From: a virus
IMG/VR virus record: IMGVR_UViG_3300024327_001038
Location: 1 to 31,684 of that record
Reading direction: 5' to 3' (one strand)
Length of the DNA: 31,684 bases
The position numbers and the translations under genes were made by a program. Under the pieces are notes generated by a model that saw nothing but the letters and a program-made list of their open reading frames with translations, had not been told where the DNA came from and searched no databases. Shown in pieces: positions 6,996 through 14,673 of this stretch (its first letter is position 1; each line of letters starts with the position of its first letter).

Positions 6996-8480
6996 ATGCC
7001 GTTCTTGCAAAATTTACGCACCCTGTTTGGGCGTTCAAAAATCCGCCAAATCAGGGCGATGGGCTTTGAAGGCGCGCAAATGGCCCGACGCTTGTCGACG
7101 TGGCGATCAGGATCTGAAGGGATTAATGCCGCCGTTCGACAAGGTGGTGATGTCCTGCGCGCTCGATCTCGCGATCTTGTCCGCAACAACCCTTATGCAT
7201 CCAACGCGGCCTCAAGCTTTGCGGCCCATTCCATTGGTGCTGGCATCAAGCCATCCAGCCTGGTCGAAGATGCCGAGCTCAAGGATCGCATTCAACGACT
7301 GTGGCTAGCCTGGACCGATGAGGCGGACGCGGATGGATTAACCGATTTCAATGGCCTCCAGTCCATGGCGGCGCGCGCCGTGTTTGAGGCTGGGGAATGT
7401 TTTTTCCGGTTACGGTCCCGACGGTCTCAGGACGGGCTGTCCGTTCCACTTCAACTTCAGCTGCTGCCATCTGAGCAATTGCCATTATCGCACTGTGAGA
7501 CCTTGCCCAATGGCAACGAGGTCATCTTCGGTGTTGAATTCGACAAATTAGGCAGGCGCGTTGCCTACCATTTTCTAAGACGTTCTCCTGGCGATGTTCG
7601 CCAACCAACTGGCACCTCCCGTGTTCGTGTCCAGGCCAATCAAGTGCTTCATATATTTAACCCGGTGGCCGAAGGACAAATACGAGGGGTTCCGTGGTTG
7701 GCTCCAGCCATGGCCAAGCTGTGGCTGCTCGATCAATATGATGATGCGGAACTGGATCGCAAAAAAGTCGCGGCCATGTTTGCCGCCTTTGTTACGCGCC
7801 CGGCACCGGAAGATGTCATGGGTGAAGAAGGTCTTCCTCGCGATGATGACGGGGCGGCACTGTTGGGATTGCAGCCTGGTACCATGCAGTTGTTGTTGCC
7901 GGGTGAGGATATCAAGTTTTCTGACCCTGCCGATGTTGGCGGATCTTACGAAGCCTTCCAATACCGAACCTTGCTGGCCTGTTGCTCTGCCATGGGTGTG
8001 CCCTATACCAATGTCACCGGTGATTTGCGTCAGGCCAATTATTCAAGCCTACGCGAAGGCAAGCTCGAGTTCCGCCGACGCATGGAGCAGTTCCAGCACA
8101 ACGTGATGATCTTTCAGATGTGTCGCCCGGTATGGCGACGCTGGATGGAAAACGCTGTGCTGTCTGGCGCGTTGGGCATTACTGATTTTACGACCAGCCC
8201 GGGGCTATATCTTCCGGCCAAATGGATCCCGCCAAAATGGGATTGGGTTGACCCTCTAAAAGATCGCAAGGCTGAGATAGAGGCCATCAATGCCGGTCTT
8301 AAATCCCGCTCTGATGTCATCGAAAGCGAAGGCTTTGACGCCGAAGAAGTAGATCGGCGGATAGCTGCGGACCGGGCGCGAGAAGAAGCTCTTGGCCTGA
8401 AGTTTGAGAAAGACGCCAATTTTTCTTCCCTGGTTGAGGAAAATCAGTCGGACACCCCTTCAAAAGCATCTGCCGCTTAA
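6996..8480 (+). CDS. Portal protein (lambda gpB family)
   Basis: A 494-residue lambda-type portal protein. Typical features include the early NPYASNAASSFAAHSIGAG segment, EAGECFFRLRSRR, the VLHIFNPVAEGQIRGVPWLAPAM region and YSSLREGKLEFRRRMEQFQ in the C-terminal half. Twelve copies form the ring at the head vertex through which DNA enters and leaves. The neighbours (gpW before, ClpP-type protease after) confirm the assignment. The C-terminal tail is charged and variable. Confidence 0.93.
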   Translation: MPFLQNLRTLFGRSKIRQIRAMGFEGAQMARRLSTWRSGSEGINAAVRQGGDVLRARSRDLVRNNPYASNAASSFAAHSIGAGIKPSSLVEDAELKDRIQRLWLAWTDEADADGLTDFNGLQSMAARAVFEAGECFFRLRSRRSQDGLSVPLQLQLLPSEQLPLSHCETLPNGNEVIFGVEFDKLGRRVAYHFLRRSPGDVRQPTGTSRVRVQANQVLHIFNPVAEGQIRGVPWLAPAMAKLWLLDQYDDAELDRKKVAAMFAAFVTRPAPEDVMGEEGLPRDDDGAALLGLQPGTMQLLLPGEDIKFSDPADVGGSYEAFQYRTLLACCSAMGVPYTNVTGDLRQANYSSLREGKLEFRRRMEQFQHNVMIFQMCRPVWRRWMENAVLSGALGITDFTTSPGLYLPAKWIPPKWDWVDPLKDRKAEIEAINAGLKSRSDVIESEGFDAEEVDRRIAADRAREEALGLKFEKDANFSSLVEENQSDTPSKASAA

Positions 8481-8490
8481 AGGAATTCAC

Positions 8491-9507
8491 ATGAAAACAT
8501 GGTTTACAGCGCGTGCCAGCGATGGCGTCGCGGAACTCACTATCTATGACGAAATTGGGGCCTACGGGGTGCCAGCCAAGGCTTTCATAGAAGAGATGAA
8601 AGCTTTAGGTGGTGTCTCCGAGTTGACGCTGCGGATTAACAGTCCGGGTGGCTCTGTCTTTGATGGCATCGCCATTTATAACGCGCTCAAAAGGCACCGG
8701 GCCAAGATCACCGTCACGGTGGATGGCTTGGCCGCTTCCATTGCATCTGTGATTTTGTGCGCGGGAGATGAAGTGGTCATGCCCAAAAATACCTTGATCA
8801 TGATCCATGATCCGTCGGCTGTGGTGATGGGTAGTGCTCGGGATATGAGATCCATGGCGGAAGCCTTGGACAAGATGCGTGATGGCCTGGTTTCCGCTTA
8901 TCAGAATAAGACTGCCCGCGATCAATCCGACATTACCGACTGGATGGCTGAAGAGACCTGGTTCGATGCCAATGAAGCACTGGAAGCAGGCTTTGCCGAT
9001 CGCATCGAAGAGCCCGTCGCCATGGCTGCCACCTTTGATCTTTCAAAGTTTACCCGAGTGCCACCCGCATTGGCATCACTCCCCCATCAAACATCCCCCC
9101 GACGATCATCAGAAAACACGGAGACGAAAATGACCGAGAAACCCAATCCGGAACCAGCAAAAAATGAAGTCGAGAAAGTTCTGGCAAAAGACGCGGCTCA
9201 ACCCCCATCGGATGACAACGTCATCGATCTGGATCAGGTCCGCGCTCAGGAACGCAAAGCCACGCTGGCCTACGTAAGCGAGATCAATCAGCTCTGTGCC
9301 TTGGCGGGATCACCCGAGATGGCTTCGGAGTTCATTGCCAAAGCGACATCTCCGGAAATTGTCCGAACGAAACTCTTGGAAGCTCGCGCCGAGGAAGATG
9401 ACGCATCTGCCGTCAGTGCCACAGGCCGAAGCCAAACACCCAAGCCCAGTGAGCCTGCAATCGATACCGCTGCGATTTATGCGGCGCGCAACAAATCTGT
9501 TCGATAG
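8491..9507 (+). CDS. ClpP-type head maturation protease with scaffold-like C-terminus (gpC analogue)
   Basis: A 338-residue S14-family protease that cleaves scaffold and portal during head maturation. The ATG at 8491 has a good AAAGGA site; an in-frame extension back to 8404 overlaps the portal gene and is not convincing. The serine protease core includes INSPGGSVFDG (50-59), nucleophile Ser83 in GLAASIAS and His106 in MIHDPS. After residue ~190 the protein changes to a charged, Ala/Glu-rich region resembling scaffold. An internal ATG with its own ribosome site at 9130 would produce this part alone, as with lambda C and Nu3. Confidence 0.92.
   Translation: MKTWFTARASDGVAELTIYDEIGAYGVPAKAFIEEMKALGGVSELTLRINSPGGSVFDGIAIYNALKRHRAKITVTVDGLAASIASVILCAGDEVVMPKNTLIMIHDPSAVVMGSARDMRSMAEALDKMRDGLVSAYQNKTARDQSDITDWMAEETWFDANEALEAGFADRIEEPVAMAATFDLSKFTRVPPALASLPHQTSPRRSSENTETKMTEKPNPEPAKNEVEKVLAKDAAQPPSDDNVIDLDQVRAQERKATLAYVSEINQLCALAGSPEMASEFIAKATSPEIVRTKLLEARAEEDDASAVSATGRSQTPKPSEPAIDTAAIYAARNKSVR
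9130..9507 (+). CDS. Nested scaffold protein from internal start (Nu3-like)
   Basis: An in-frame ATG at 9130 inside the protease gene is preceded by GGAGA at about 9120-9124, nine or so bases upstream. It would yield a 125-residue, highly charged, mostly helical protein corresponding to the C-terminal part of the protease. Lambda makes its scaffold Nu3 from such an internal start within gene C. The ribosome site and the change in composition near this point are seen; the separate product is inferred. Confidence 0.55.
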   Translation: MTEKPNPEPAKNEVEKVLAKDAAQPPSDDNVIDLDQVRAQERKATLAYVSEINQLCALAGSPEMASEFIAKATSPEIVRTKLLEARAEEDDASAVSATGRSQTPKPSEPAIDTAAIYAARNKSVR

Positions 9508-9518
9508 AGGAGTAACCC

Positions 9519-9884
9519 ATGCCTGTCATGACTGAAGGCCAGCACACTGGCGAATTCATCGTTTCTGAAGGAAACGGATCCATTAGTCGAGAAACCGTGA
9601 CCATTTTAAACGGCCGAACGCTGGATACGGGGGCTGTCCTTGGGCAGGTCACGGCAACTGGCAAATACCGGGAAGTCGACCCCGCTGCTATCACCGGTGC
9701 GGAAATCGCTGTGGCCGTTCTGTTTGAGGCTGTCGATGCCTCAGGCGGTGATGCACCCGGGAACATTATTTCCCGGCTTGCTGAAGTTCATGGTGGTGAG
9801 GTGGTTTGGCCCACCGGCATCACCGACCCCCAAAAACAGACGGCCATTGATCAATTGGCCACCGCCACAATCATTGTCCGATAG
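9519..9884 (+). CDS. Head decoration protein (gpD-like)
   Basis: A 121-residue protein of the lambda gpD family, which trims the capsid surface and stabilises the expanded head. The ETVTILNGRTLDTGAVLGQVT start region and the closing ATATIIVR are typical. A strong GAGGAG site precedes the ATG. It lies between protease/scaffold and major capsid, the lambda order (C, Nu3, D, E). Confidence 0.9.
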   Translation: MPVMTEGQHTGEFIVSEGNGSISRETVTILNGRTLDTGAVLGQVTATGKYREVDPAAITGAEIAVAVLFEAVDASGGDAPGNIISRLAEVHGGEVVWPTGITDPQKQTAIDQLATATIIVR

Positions 9885-9893
9885 GAGAGGCCC

Positions 9894-10910
9894 ATGCCTG
9901 TACTAGACGTTTTTAATTCCAATGCTTTTTCCATGGTGTCTCTGACGGATTCCATCAACAAAATTCCCTTTATGCCAGGACGTATTGGCAAGCTGGGTTT
10001 GTTTCGAGAACAAGGTGTTGCGACCACTTCGATCCTTATTGAGGAAAAAGAAGGTTCCCTGACGCTTGTGGAGACCACGGCGCGTGGGGCACCTGCTGTG
10101 CAGAACGCCCATAACAAGCGCCGGGCCAGATCTTTGACCGTTCCCCATATTGCCCTTGAGGACACAATTTTGGCTGATGAAGTCCAAAATCTCAGGGCCT
10201 TTGGTTCGGACAGTCAGCTCGAAGGTGTTCAACAGGTGATGAATGATCGCCTGGAGGATATGGCGCGCAAGCTGGATGCGACGCTTGAGCATCTGCGCAT
10301 CGGAGCCATCAAGGGACAAATTCTCGATGCCGATGGCACCACCGTTCTCTACGACCTGTTCCAGGAATTCGGTGTCACCCAGCAAACGGAAGTAGATTTT
10401 GATCTAGATGCTGCCACACCAACGGCAGGAGCGGTCAAAAAGAAATGCCATGACGTCAAACGCAAGATCGAGGATGAACTGGGCGCAACGCCCTATGACC
10501 ACATCCATGCTATCTGCGGCTCAGCGTTCTTTGATGATCTGGTTGTTCATAGCGAAGTATCAACCGCTTATGATCGCTATCTGGACGGTCTATTCCTTCG
10601 TGAAGGACAAGCTCGCGGGTCGTTTGAATATGCGGGCATTGTGTTTGAGGAATATAGGGGACGGGTTGGTACGGTCGATTTTACCGATACCAACAAGGCG
10701 CATTTCTTCCCGGTCGGTGTTCCCAGCTTATTCCGTCAATACAATGCCCCGGCGGACTTTGTCGAAACGGTGAATACCATTGGACTGCCCCGTTATGCCA
10801 AGCAGGCACCTGACACTCAGTTTGGTCGCTGGGTTGCGCTTCATGCCCAGTCTAACCCACTTCCCATCTGCACGCGTCCGCGTGTGTTGATGAAAGGCAA
10901 GCGCACTTGA
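9894..10910 (+). CDS. Major capsid protein (gpE family)
   Basis: A 338-residue lambda gpE-type capsid protein, usual length. Family features are the early FNSNAFSMVSLTDSINKIPF, the RARSLTVPHIALEDTI segment near residue 80 and RLDG-like motion elements replaced here by helical AFGSDSQLEGVQQVMNDRLEDM. The C-terminal GLPRYAKQAPDTQFGRW region is also characteristic. A GGAGAGG ribosome site precedes the start. Two bases after its stop, a convergent reverse-strand cargo block begins, so no terminator of its own is visible. Confidence 0.92.
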   Translation: MPVLDVFNSNAFSMVSLTDSINKIPFMPGRIGKLGLFREQGVATTSILIEEKEGSLTLVETTARGAPAVQNAHNKRRARSLTVPHIALEDTILADEVQNLRAFGSDSQLEGVQQVMNDRLEDMARKLDATLEHLRIGAIKGQILDADGTTVLYDLFQEFGVTQQTEVDFDLDAATPTAGAVKKKCHDVKRKIEDELGATPYDHIHAICGSAFFDDLVVHSEVSTAYDRYLDGLFLREGQARGSFEYAGIVFEEYRGRVGTVDFTDTNKAHFFPVGVPSLFRQYNAPADFVETVNTIGLPRYAKQAPDTQFGRWVALHAQSNPLPICTRPRVLMKGKRT

Positions 10911-10912
10911 TT

Positions 10913-11464
10913 TTAGTGCGTACTTGAGGACGTTTTGTTCAGAGCTTTCAAACGTTTGTTTGCGAGCTTCAGATCAAACTCCTCGGGATCAAAATCGCCG
11001 ACCCAGTCCAGAAATTCCGGGTCGGCGGATTTTGGTGCTCGAACGGCTTCCACGAGATCGGCATAAGCATAAGGCCCGCCACTATCTTCCGGCGGACAGG
11101 CCCGTTTGCCATCAAGGCAGGCTAAAGGGGCAATGGCATCACTGACTTTGATCACATCTATCTCATGTCGCCAATCGTCACCAAAATCATAGGTGTAAAG
11201 GAACGTGTGACCTTCCGATAAAACATGGGAGAGCCTCACATTGGCTTCCTCTGTAATGGGCCGTCCTCCGGCAGCATCCTCAGGCTCACCATAGCGGTCG
11301 CCATCAATGACAAAGAGATGAAGGTGTTCGCCTTCCCAGCCCATCACGGCCTGGATGACAAAATGCAGGCCTGCCAAAGTATAATTAGCGGGAACTGTGA
11401 CTTGTCGCCAGATTTCTGGCTCGATGTCAGCCAAGCGGATGTGGAGAGAAATGGATGCAGGCAA
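10913..11464 (-). CDS. Plasmid pRiA4b ORF-3-like family protein (cargo gene)
   Basis: A 183-residue protein of the pRiA4b ORF-3/IS1096 TnpR-like family, with IEPEIWRQVTVPANYTLAGLHFVIQAVMGW (in two parts: IEPEIWRQV and LHFVIQAVMGWEGEHLHLF) and FLYTYDFGDDWRHEI. The biochemical role of the family is unclear. It begins with TTG directly after the stop of the upstream gene, with GGGAG about nine bases ahead; no ATG alternative exists before the conserved region. It is transcribed against the late operon and appears to be a cargo gene co-expressed with the zinc-ribbon gene at 11465-12127. Confidence 0.85.
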   Translation of the reverse strand: MPASISLHIRLADIEPEIWRQVTVPANYTLAGLHFVIQAVMGWEGEHLHLFVIDGDRYGEPEDAAGGRPITEEANVRLSHVLSEGHTFLYTYDFGDDWRHEIDVIKVSDAIAPLACLDGKRACPPEDSGGPYAYADLVEAVRAPKSADPEFLDWVGDFDPEEFDLKLANKRLKALNKTSSSTH

Positions 11465-12127
11465 TTATTTGTCTCCCACTGCCTGAGCCACCGTATGGGC
11501 TAGATCATCTTGATTGTCGATTGCAGCTTGTTCGAAGGTGATGACCGATCGAATGGTCGGATCCAGGTCTTGTCTCAAGAGTTCAGAGGCAATTTCTTTT
11601 GCTTCCTCCCAGCGGTTGGCACGGCGAAGGATGTCGACCAAGCGGGTCTTGGTAATGATGGTCTCTTCGGAAGTCTCGTCAGCATCGTTTAAGGATTTGA
11701 GAAACAAGTCAGCTGATCTATCCCGGTACTGACGGGCTCCGTCATTGTCGCCGACATCATCAGCCGCCCAGGCGGCGCAAAGAGCATGATCTGCAGCGGA
11801 GCCTAAATCATTGGACGCTTCATCTAACAGAGACGCTTTCAAGAAACGCCCTGTGAGCGTTCCACCAAGCGGAGCCGTCCGTAGTGATTGGAAGGCATCA
11901 CTTTCCATAACGGCTTTGGCTTCAGGGTGGATCTCATAAATGGAGCCTGCTGAATAACCGCAGCTCGGGCACTCCTGTAGCCAGTATGCCATTGTGGATC
12001 GCCTCATTTCAGGGGGACGTAAATCGAGGTCCGGCGATCCAAATGAATTTGTGCTTCCGATTGTCGTATGTTCGCTGGTTTCAGCGCAAACGGCACATGT
12101 GGTTTCAGAGCTTCCTAATGTGGTCAT
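11465..12127 (-). CDS. Zinc-ribbon, DUF2225-like protein (cargo gene)
   Basis: A 220-residue protein with two CxxC pairs (Cys11/14 and Cys53/56, the latter in ECPSCGYSAG) and a PDLDLRPPEM segment between them, a layout like DUF2225. The C-terminal ~110 residues are helical and repeat-like, resembling tetratricopeptide units (ALCAAWAADDVGDNDGA and similar). It may act with the pRiA4b-like gene that starts directly at its stop. It is divergent from the HU gene, with only 78 bases for both promoters. Function unknown. Confidence 0.6.
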   Translation of the reverse strand: MTTLGSSETTCAVCAETSEHTTIGSTNSFGSPDLDLRPPEMRRSTMAYWLQECPSCGYSAGSIYEIHPEAKAVMESDAFQSLRTAPLGGTLTGRFLKASLLDEASNDLGSAADHALCAAWAADDVGDNDGARQYRDRSADLFLKSLNDADETSEETIITKTRLVDILRRANRWEEAKEIASELLRQDLDPTIRSVITFEQAAIDNQDDLAHTVAQAVGDK

Positions 12128-12205
12128 GGCAAATTCACTAACAAATTGAATTTCAAATGAATACGGACTGTTCAGGCATTAGTACATTATTTGAAGGAGA
12201 ATTCG

Positions 12206-12481
12206 ATGATTCTTAATGATCTAAAAGACGCCGTTGCTGAAAAAGCCGGGATTTCCAAGGCTGACGCAGGCACCGCCGTTAGCGCCGTCCTTGATACCAT
12301 CAGCGAAACCTTGACCAAGGGTGAGAAAATAGCCCTACTTGGATTCGGTAATTTTGAAATTTCTAATCGTGCTGCCCGTGATGGCCGCAATCCTGCAACC
12401 GGTGAGACCATTAAGATTGCCGCGAGCAAAGCCGTCAAATTCAAGGCTGGTAAAGCCCTGAAAGAAAGCGTGAACGGCTAA
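12206..12481 (+). CDS. HU/IHF-family DNA-binding protein
   Basis: A 91-residue histone-like protein. ATG at 12206 has a strong AAGGAG site; an in-frame TTG at 12191 lies before that site and is unlikely. The body has the standard HU helices, then ALLGFGNFEI and the DNA-arm region AARDGRNPATGETIKI, followed by SKAVKFKAGKALKE. It bends DNA as a dimer. It sits between capsid and head-tail connector genes with its own terminator, so it looks like an independently expressed cargo gene rather than part of head assembly. Confidence 0.93.
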   Translation: MILNDLKDAVAEKAGISKADAGTAVSAVLDTISETLTKGEKIALLGFGNFEISNRAARDGRNPATGETIKIAASKAVKFKAGKALKESVNG

Positions 12482-12508
12482 CTTCGTTTTTGATATTTTA
12501 AGGATTAG

Positions 12509-12530
12509 GGCGGCCTTCGGGCCGCCTTTT
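12509..12530 (+). terminator. Strong intrinsic terminator after the HU gene
   Basis: A perfect 7-bp GC stem (GGCGGCC at 12509-12515, GGCCGCC at 12520-12526) with a stable TTCG tetraloop is followed by TTTT. It lies 28 bases after the HU stop and 11 bases before the next phage gene. Confidence 0.9.
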
Positions 12531-12541
12531 CTATGTGTGCC

Positions 12542-12856
12542 ATGATCAATGCATTTGATGACGCCATGAACCGTATATTTGCGGACCCAAACCTTGCCCG
12601 GGAGGCGGTTTATCAAAGGTCGGGCGTTGATCCCGTCATTGTTCGCGTAATCGCCAGACAAGCTGACCAAGTGCTGGATTTTGGGGACACCCGCGTCCAC
12701 ACCGGTAATTCGATGTTTGATGTTTTGGTTTCTGACGTTTTGGAGCCTCGTCCCGATGACACGCTCATTGTCGATGGAGAAAGTTACATCATTCAGGGTG
12801 ACCCGGTACGTGACCCGGAACGACTGGTCTGGACGCTTGATGTAAGACCAGCATGA
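12542..12856 (+). CDS. Head-tail joining protein (FII-like)
   Basis: A 104-residue protein (107 if started at ATG 12533) with an N-terminal FDDAMNRIFADPNLA helix and a beta-rich remainder (VRVIARQADQVLDFGD, TLIVDGESYIIQGDPVRDPERLVW). This pattern is typical of small phage head-tail connectors occupying the lambda FII position. Neither ATG has a visible Shine-Dalgarno site, since the HU terminator ends at 12530. Homologues tend to begin near MINAFD, so 12542 is preferred. The stop overlaps the next start by four bases. Confidence 0.7.
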   Translation: MINAFDDAMNRIFADPNLAREAVYQRSGVDPVIVRVIARQADQVLDFGDTRVHTGNSMFDVLVSDVLEPRPDDTLIVDGESYIIQGDPVRDPERLVWTLDVRPA

Positions 12857-13500
12857 AACTTGGTGCTGCCATCGTTGGTTCGCTCATGGCTGATATGAAG
12901 GCCGAGACAAAGCGCATTGAGCGCGGCGTCGGGGCTGGCGTCAAGCAAGCCGGTGACGGGCTCAAAGGTGGACTTCGTAAACAGGTGATTTCGGCTGGAT
13001 TAGGGTCGAGGTTGGCCCGGACCTGGCGGAGCCGCGCTTATCCCAACAAGGGATATGATGCCGCCGCACTGGTTTGGTCCAAGGCCCCACAGATCATTCG
13101 CACTTTTGATGAAGGGGCGGTGATACGAAGTAAGTCCGGCCTTTGGTTGGCTATCCCGACGCCAGCGGCTCCAAAACGCGGCGTTGGTGGCAAGCGTATC
13201 AACCCGGGCAATTTTCCGGAGCATAGGTTTGGGCCATTGCGATTTGTTTATCGTCGTGGTCGTCCGTCACTTCTGGTGGTTGATAGCGTTCGCATCAATA
13301 AATCCGGGCGGGTTGGTCGTCGTGCCAAGGGTGGCGCATTTACCAAAACCGGGCGCATGAAACAGGGCATCACCACGGTGGTTATGTTCATCATGGTGCC
13401 GCAGGTTCGGCTTAAGAAACGTCTGGATGTGGTGCTAGAAGCCAAACGTTGGGAGAGAAAATTGCCGGGGTTGATCGGGAGGCAGATGCTCCCAAACTAA
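12853..13500 (+). CDS. DUF6441 family protein, probable tail completion protein (Z position)
   Basis: A 215-residue basic protein matching DUF6441, with an N-terminal alpha-helical part, WRSRAYPNKGYDAAALVWSKAP and a later FVYRRGRPSLLVVDSVR. In lambda the genes between FII and the tail tube are Z and U, and this gene is in the Z slot, so a role in tail completion or head-tail joining is inferred from position. It overlaps the previous gene by four bases. One base after its stop, the reverse-strand antitoxin gene ends. Confidence 0.75.
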   Translation: MKLGAAIVGSLMADMKAETKRIERGVGAGVKQAGDGLKGGLRKQVISAGLGSRLARTWRSRAYPNKGYDAAALVWSKAPQIIRTFDEGAVIRSKSGLWLAIPTPAAPKRGVGGKRINPGNFPEHRFGPLRFVYRRGRPSLLVVDSVRINKSGRVGRRAKGGAFTKTGRMKQGITTVVMFIMVPQVRLKKRLDVVLEAKRWERKLPGLIGRQMLPN

Positions 13501-13501
13501 T

Positions 13502-13804
13502 TCAGGCCACCTCATCGACCAGTTCGACCCTGAGCCGCTTGCCGAGAACAGCCGCTGCCTTATCCATGGTCAACAAAGTGACGGAAGGATTATCAGGATC
13601 AAGAAATCGGTCAAGGGCAGCGCGGCTGGTATGCATGCGCCTGGCCATGGCAGCCTTGCTCAGTTTTTCATTCTCCATCGCCTGATTCACTTGCCAGGCT
13701 AAAGTGCGTTTAACCGCGATGGCGTGGGCTTCGGCAAGAAGACCGTCCTCTTTCAGAAGATCGTCGAGCGCGGAGCCAATATGTGGGTTGCTATTTTTAC
13801 TCAT
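13502..13804 (-). CDS. HigA-type antitoxin, Xre-like helix-turn-helix
   Basis: A 100-residue antitoxin starting at ATG 13804, which overlaps the toxin stop (ATGA). The helix-turn-helix covers LSKAAMARRMHTSRAALDRFL, followed by the usual DPDNPSVTLLTMDKAAAVLGKRLRVELV. It would bind and neutralise the toxin and repress the shared promoter. An open frame extends further upstream to 13993, but that part is the toxin gene in another frame. Confidence 0.88.
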   Translation of the reverse strand: MSKNSNPHIGSALDDLLKEDGLLAEAHAIAVKRTLAWQVNQAMENEKLSKAAMARRMHTSRAALDRFLDPDNPSVTLLTMDKAAAVLGKRLRVELVDEVA

Positions 13805-14154
13805 GAGGATTTCTCCAGTTTGCGTTTTCGATCTAATGCCAGGTCTAGTTCTGACTGAGGCGTTTTCTGTGTTTTTTTGATGAAGCCGTTTAACAACACC
13901 ATTTGTCCATTCGCGATGCAAAACAGAACCCGGGCGATCCGGTTGCCAAGATTTGTTCGTACTTCGAAAAGCCCGTGCTTCATGGGCTTGCATGTTGGCA
14001 TTCCGATTGGCCAGCCAAACTCAACCGTTTTGATATCTGTTCCGATACGCAGTCTGTCCTCTTTATTTAAGCGTTTCAGCCAATCCCTAACCGGCTCAGC
14101 ACCCGTTTCGGATCGATAGAAAACCGCCTGGATGCGTTTCAGTTGATCAGTCAT
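13801..14154 (-). CDS. HigB/RelE-like toxin (phage Gp49-like family)
   Basis: A 117-residue toxin of the Gp49-like/HigB family: YRSETGAEPVRDWLKRL at the start, GWPIGMPTCKPMKHGLFEVRTNLGNRIARVLFCI in the core (two parts), and GFIKKTQKTP near the end with a basic C-terminus. Such proteins cut ribosome-bound mRNA. Toxin precedes antitoxin, as in higBA. The start at 14154 is chosen because it lies five bases after a good -10; a longer frame to 14358 would run over the promoter and the divergent tail gene. The pair is inserted against the late operon and may stabilise the prophage. Confidence 0.88.
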   Translation of the reverse strand: MTDQLKRIQAVFYRSETGAEPVRDWLKRLNKEDRLRIGTDIKTVEFGWPIGMPTCKPMKHGLFEVRTNLGNRIARVLFCIANGQMVLLNGFIKKTQKTPQSELDLALDRKRKLEKSS

Positions 14155-14159
14155 ATTAA

Positions 14160-14188
14160 AATGTACCAAAATAGGTGCACTAAAGCAA
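14160..14188 (-). promoter_or_regulatory. Toxin-antitoxin promoter with operator-like palindrome; probably leaderless transcript
   Basis: Read on the minus strand, TTGCTT (14188-14183) and TACATT (14165-14160) are separated by exactly 17 bases. The toxin ATG begins five bases after the -10, so transcription would start at or near the start codon. An imperfect palindrome TGTACC-N6-GGTGCA (14162-14179, one mismatch) overlaps the -10 and spacer and is a candidate HigA binding site. Confidence 0.6.
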
Positions 14189-14198
14189 TGAGAAATAA

Positions 14199-14633
14199 AT
14201 GGTTTCAAAATCCGAACAGGTCCTTGAGGCCATAAAGGCACTGCTGATACCCGTGCCGGATGCCAAGGTTGAACGCAACACAGCGGTGCCCGAGAAAATT
14301 CCAACCGGCGGTCTGATCGTGCTGCGAGATGGCGATCCGGGCGAACCCGAGACCGCACTTGGCGGCTTCGGCGGCGTTTATTACAGCCATAATATTGAGA
14401 TTGAGCTTTATGCCGAGGATGGCGATGCCACCGCTCGTGATGCCGCCTTCGACAACTTGGTGCAATCCATCGGCACTGTGTTGGAGGCTGACCCCACCCT
14501 CGGTGGTCTTGCCTTCGGCATGAGCTATGGCCGACCTGATATCGACACCGAAGCTGTGGCCGGAGCCCCGGCCATCAAGACAGGCACGATCATCGTGACC
14601 ATCGAATACGAAACCACCAGCCCCCTTGGTTGA
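14199..14633 (+). CDS. Tail terminator/minor tail protein (U position)
   Basis: A 144-residue protein with an N-terminal helix (EQVLEAIKALL), a beta-rich core (GGLIVLRDGDPGEPETALGG, YYSHNIEIELYAED) and a C-terminal strand ending TGTIIVTIEYETTSPLG. This fits phage tail terminator proteins of the gpU type, and the gene sits directly before the tail tube gene as U does in lambda. Homologues are sometimes mislabelled as acyl-CoA transferase. The ribosome site is weak (GAGAAATAA). It lies 45 bases from the divergent toxin gene. Confidence 0.7.
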   Translation: MVSKSEQVLEAIKALLIPVPDAKVERNTAVPEKIPTGGLIVLRDGDPGEPETALGGFGGVYYSHNIEIELYAEDGDATARDAAFDNLVQSIGTVLEADPTLGGLAFGMSYGRPDIDTEAVAGAPAIKTGTIIVTIEYETTSPLG

Positions 14634-14673
14634 TACCTTGGGCTGATCACAATCTTATAACAGGAGACGTTAA

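Noticed and set aside
8404-8490. N-terminal extension of the head protease
   Set aside because: It overlaps the portal gene, and the ATG at 8491 has a good ribosome site and matches the conserved start of the fold.
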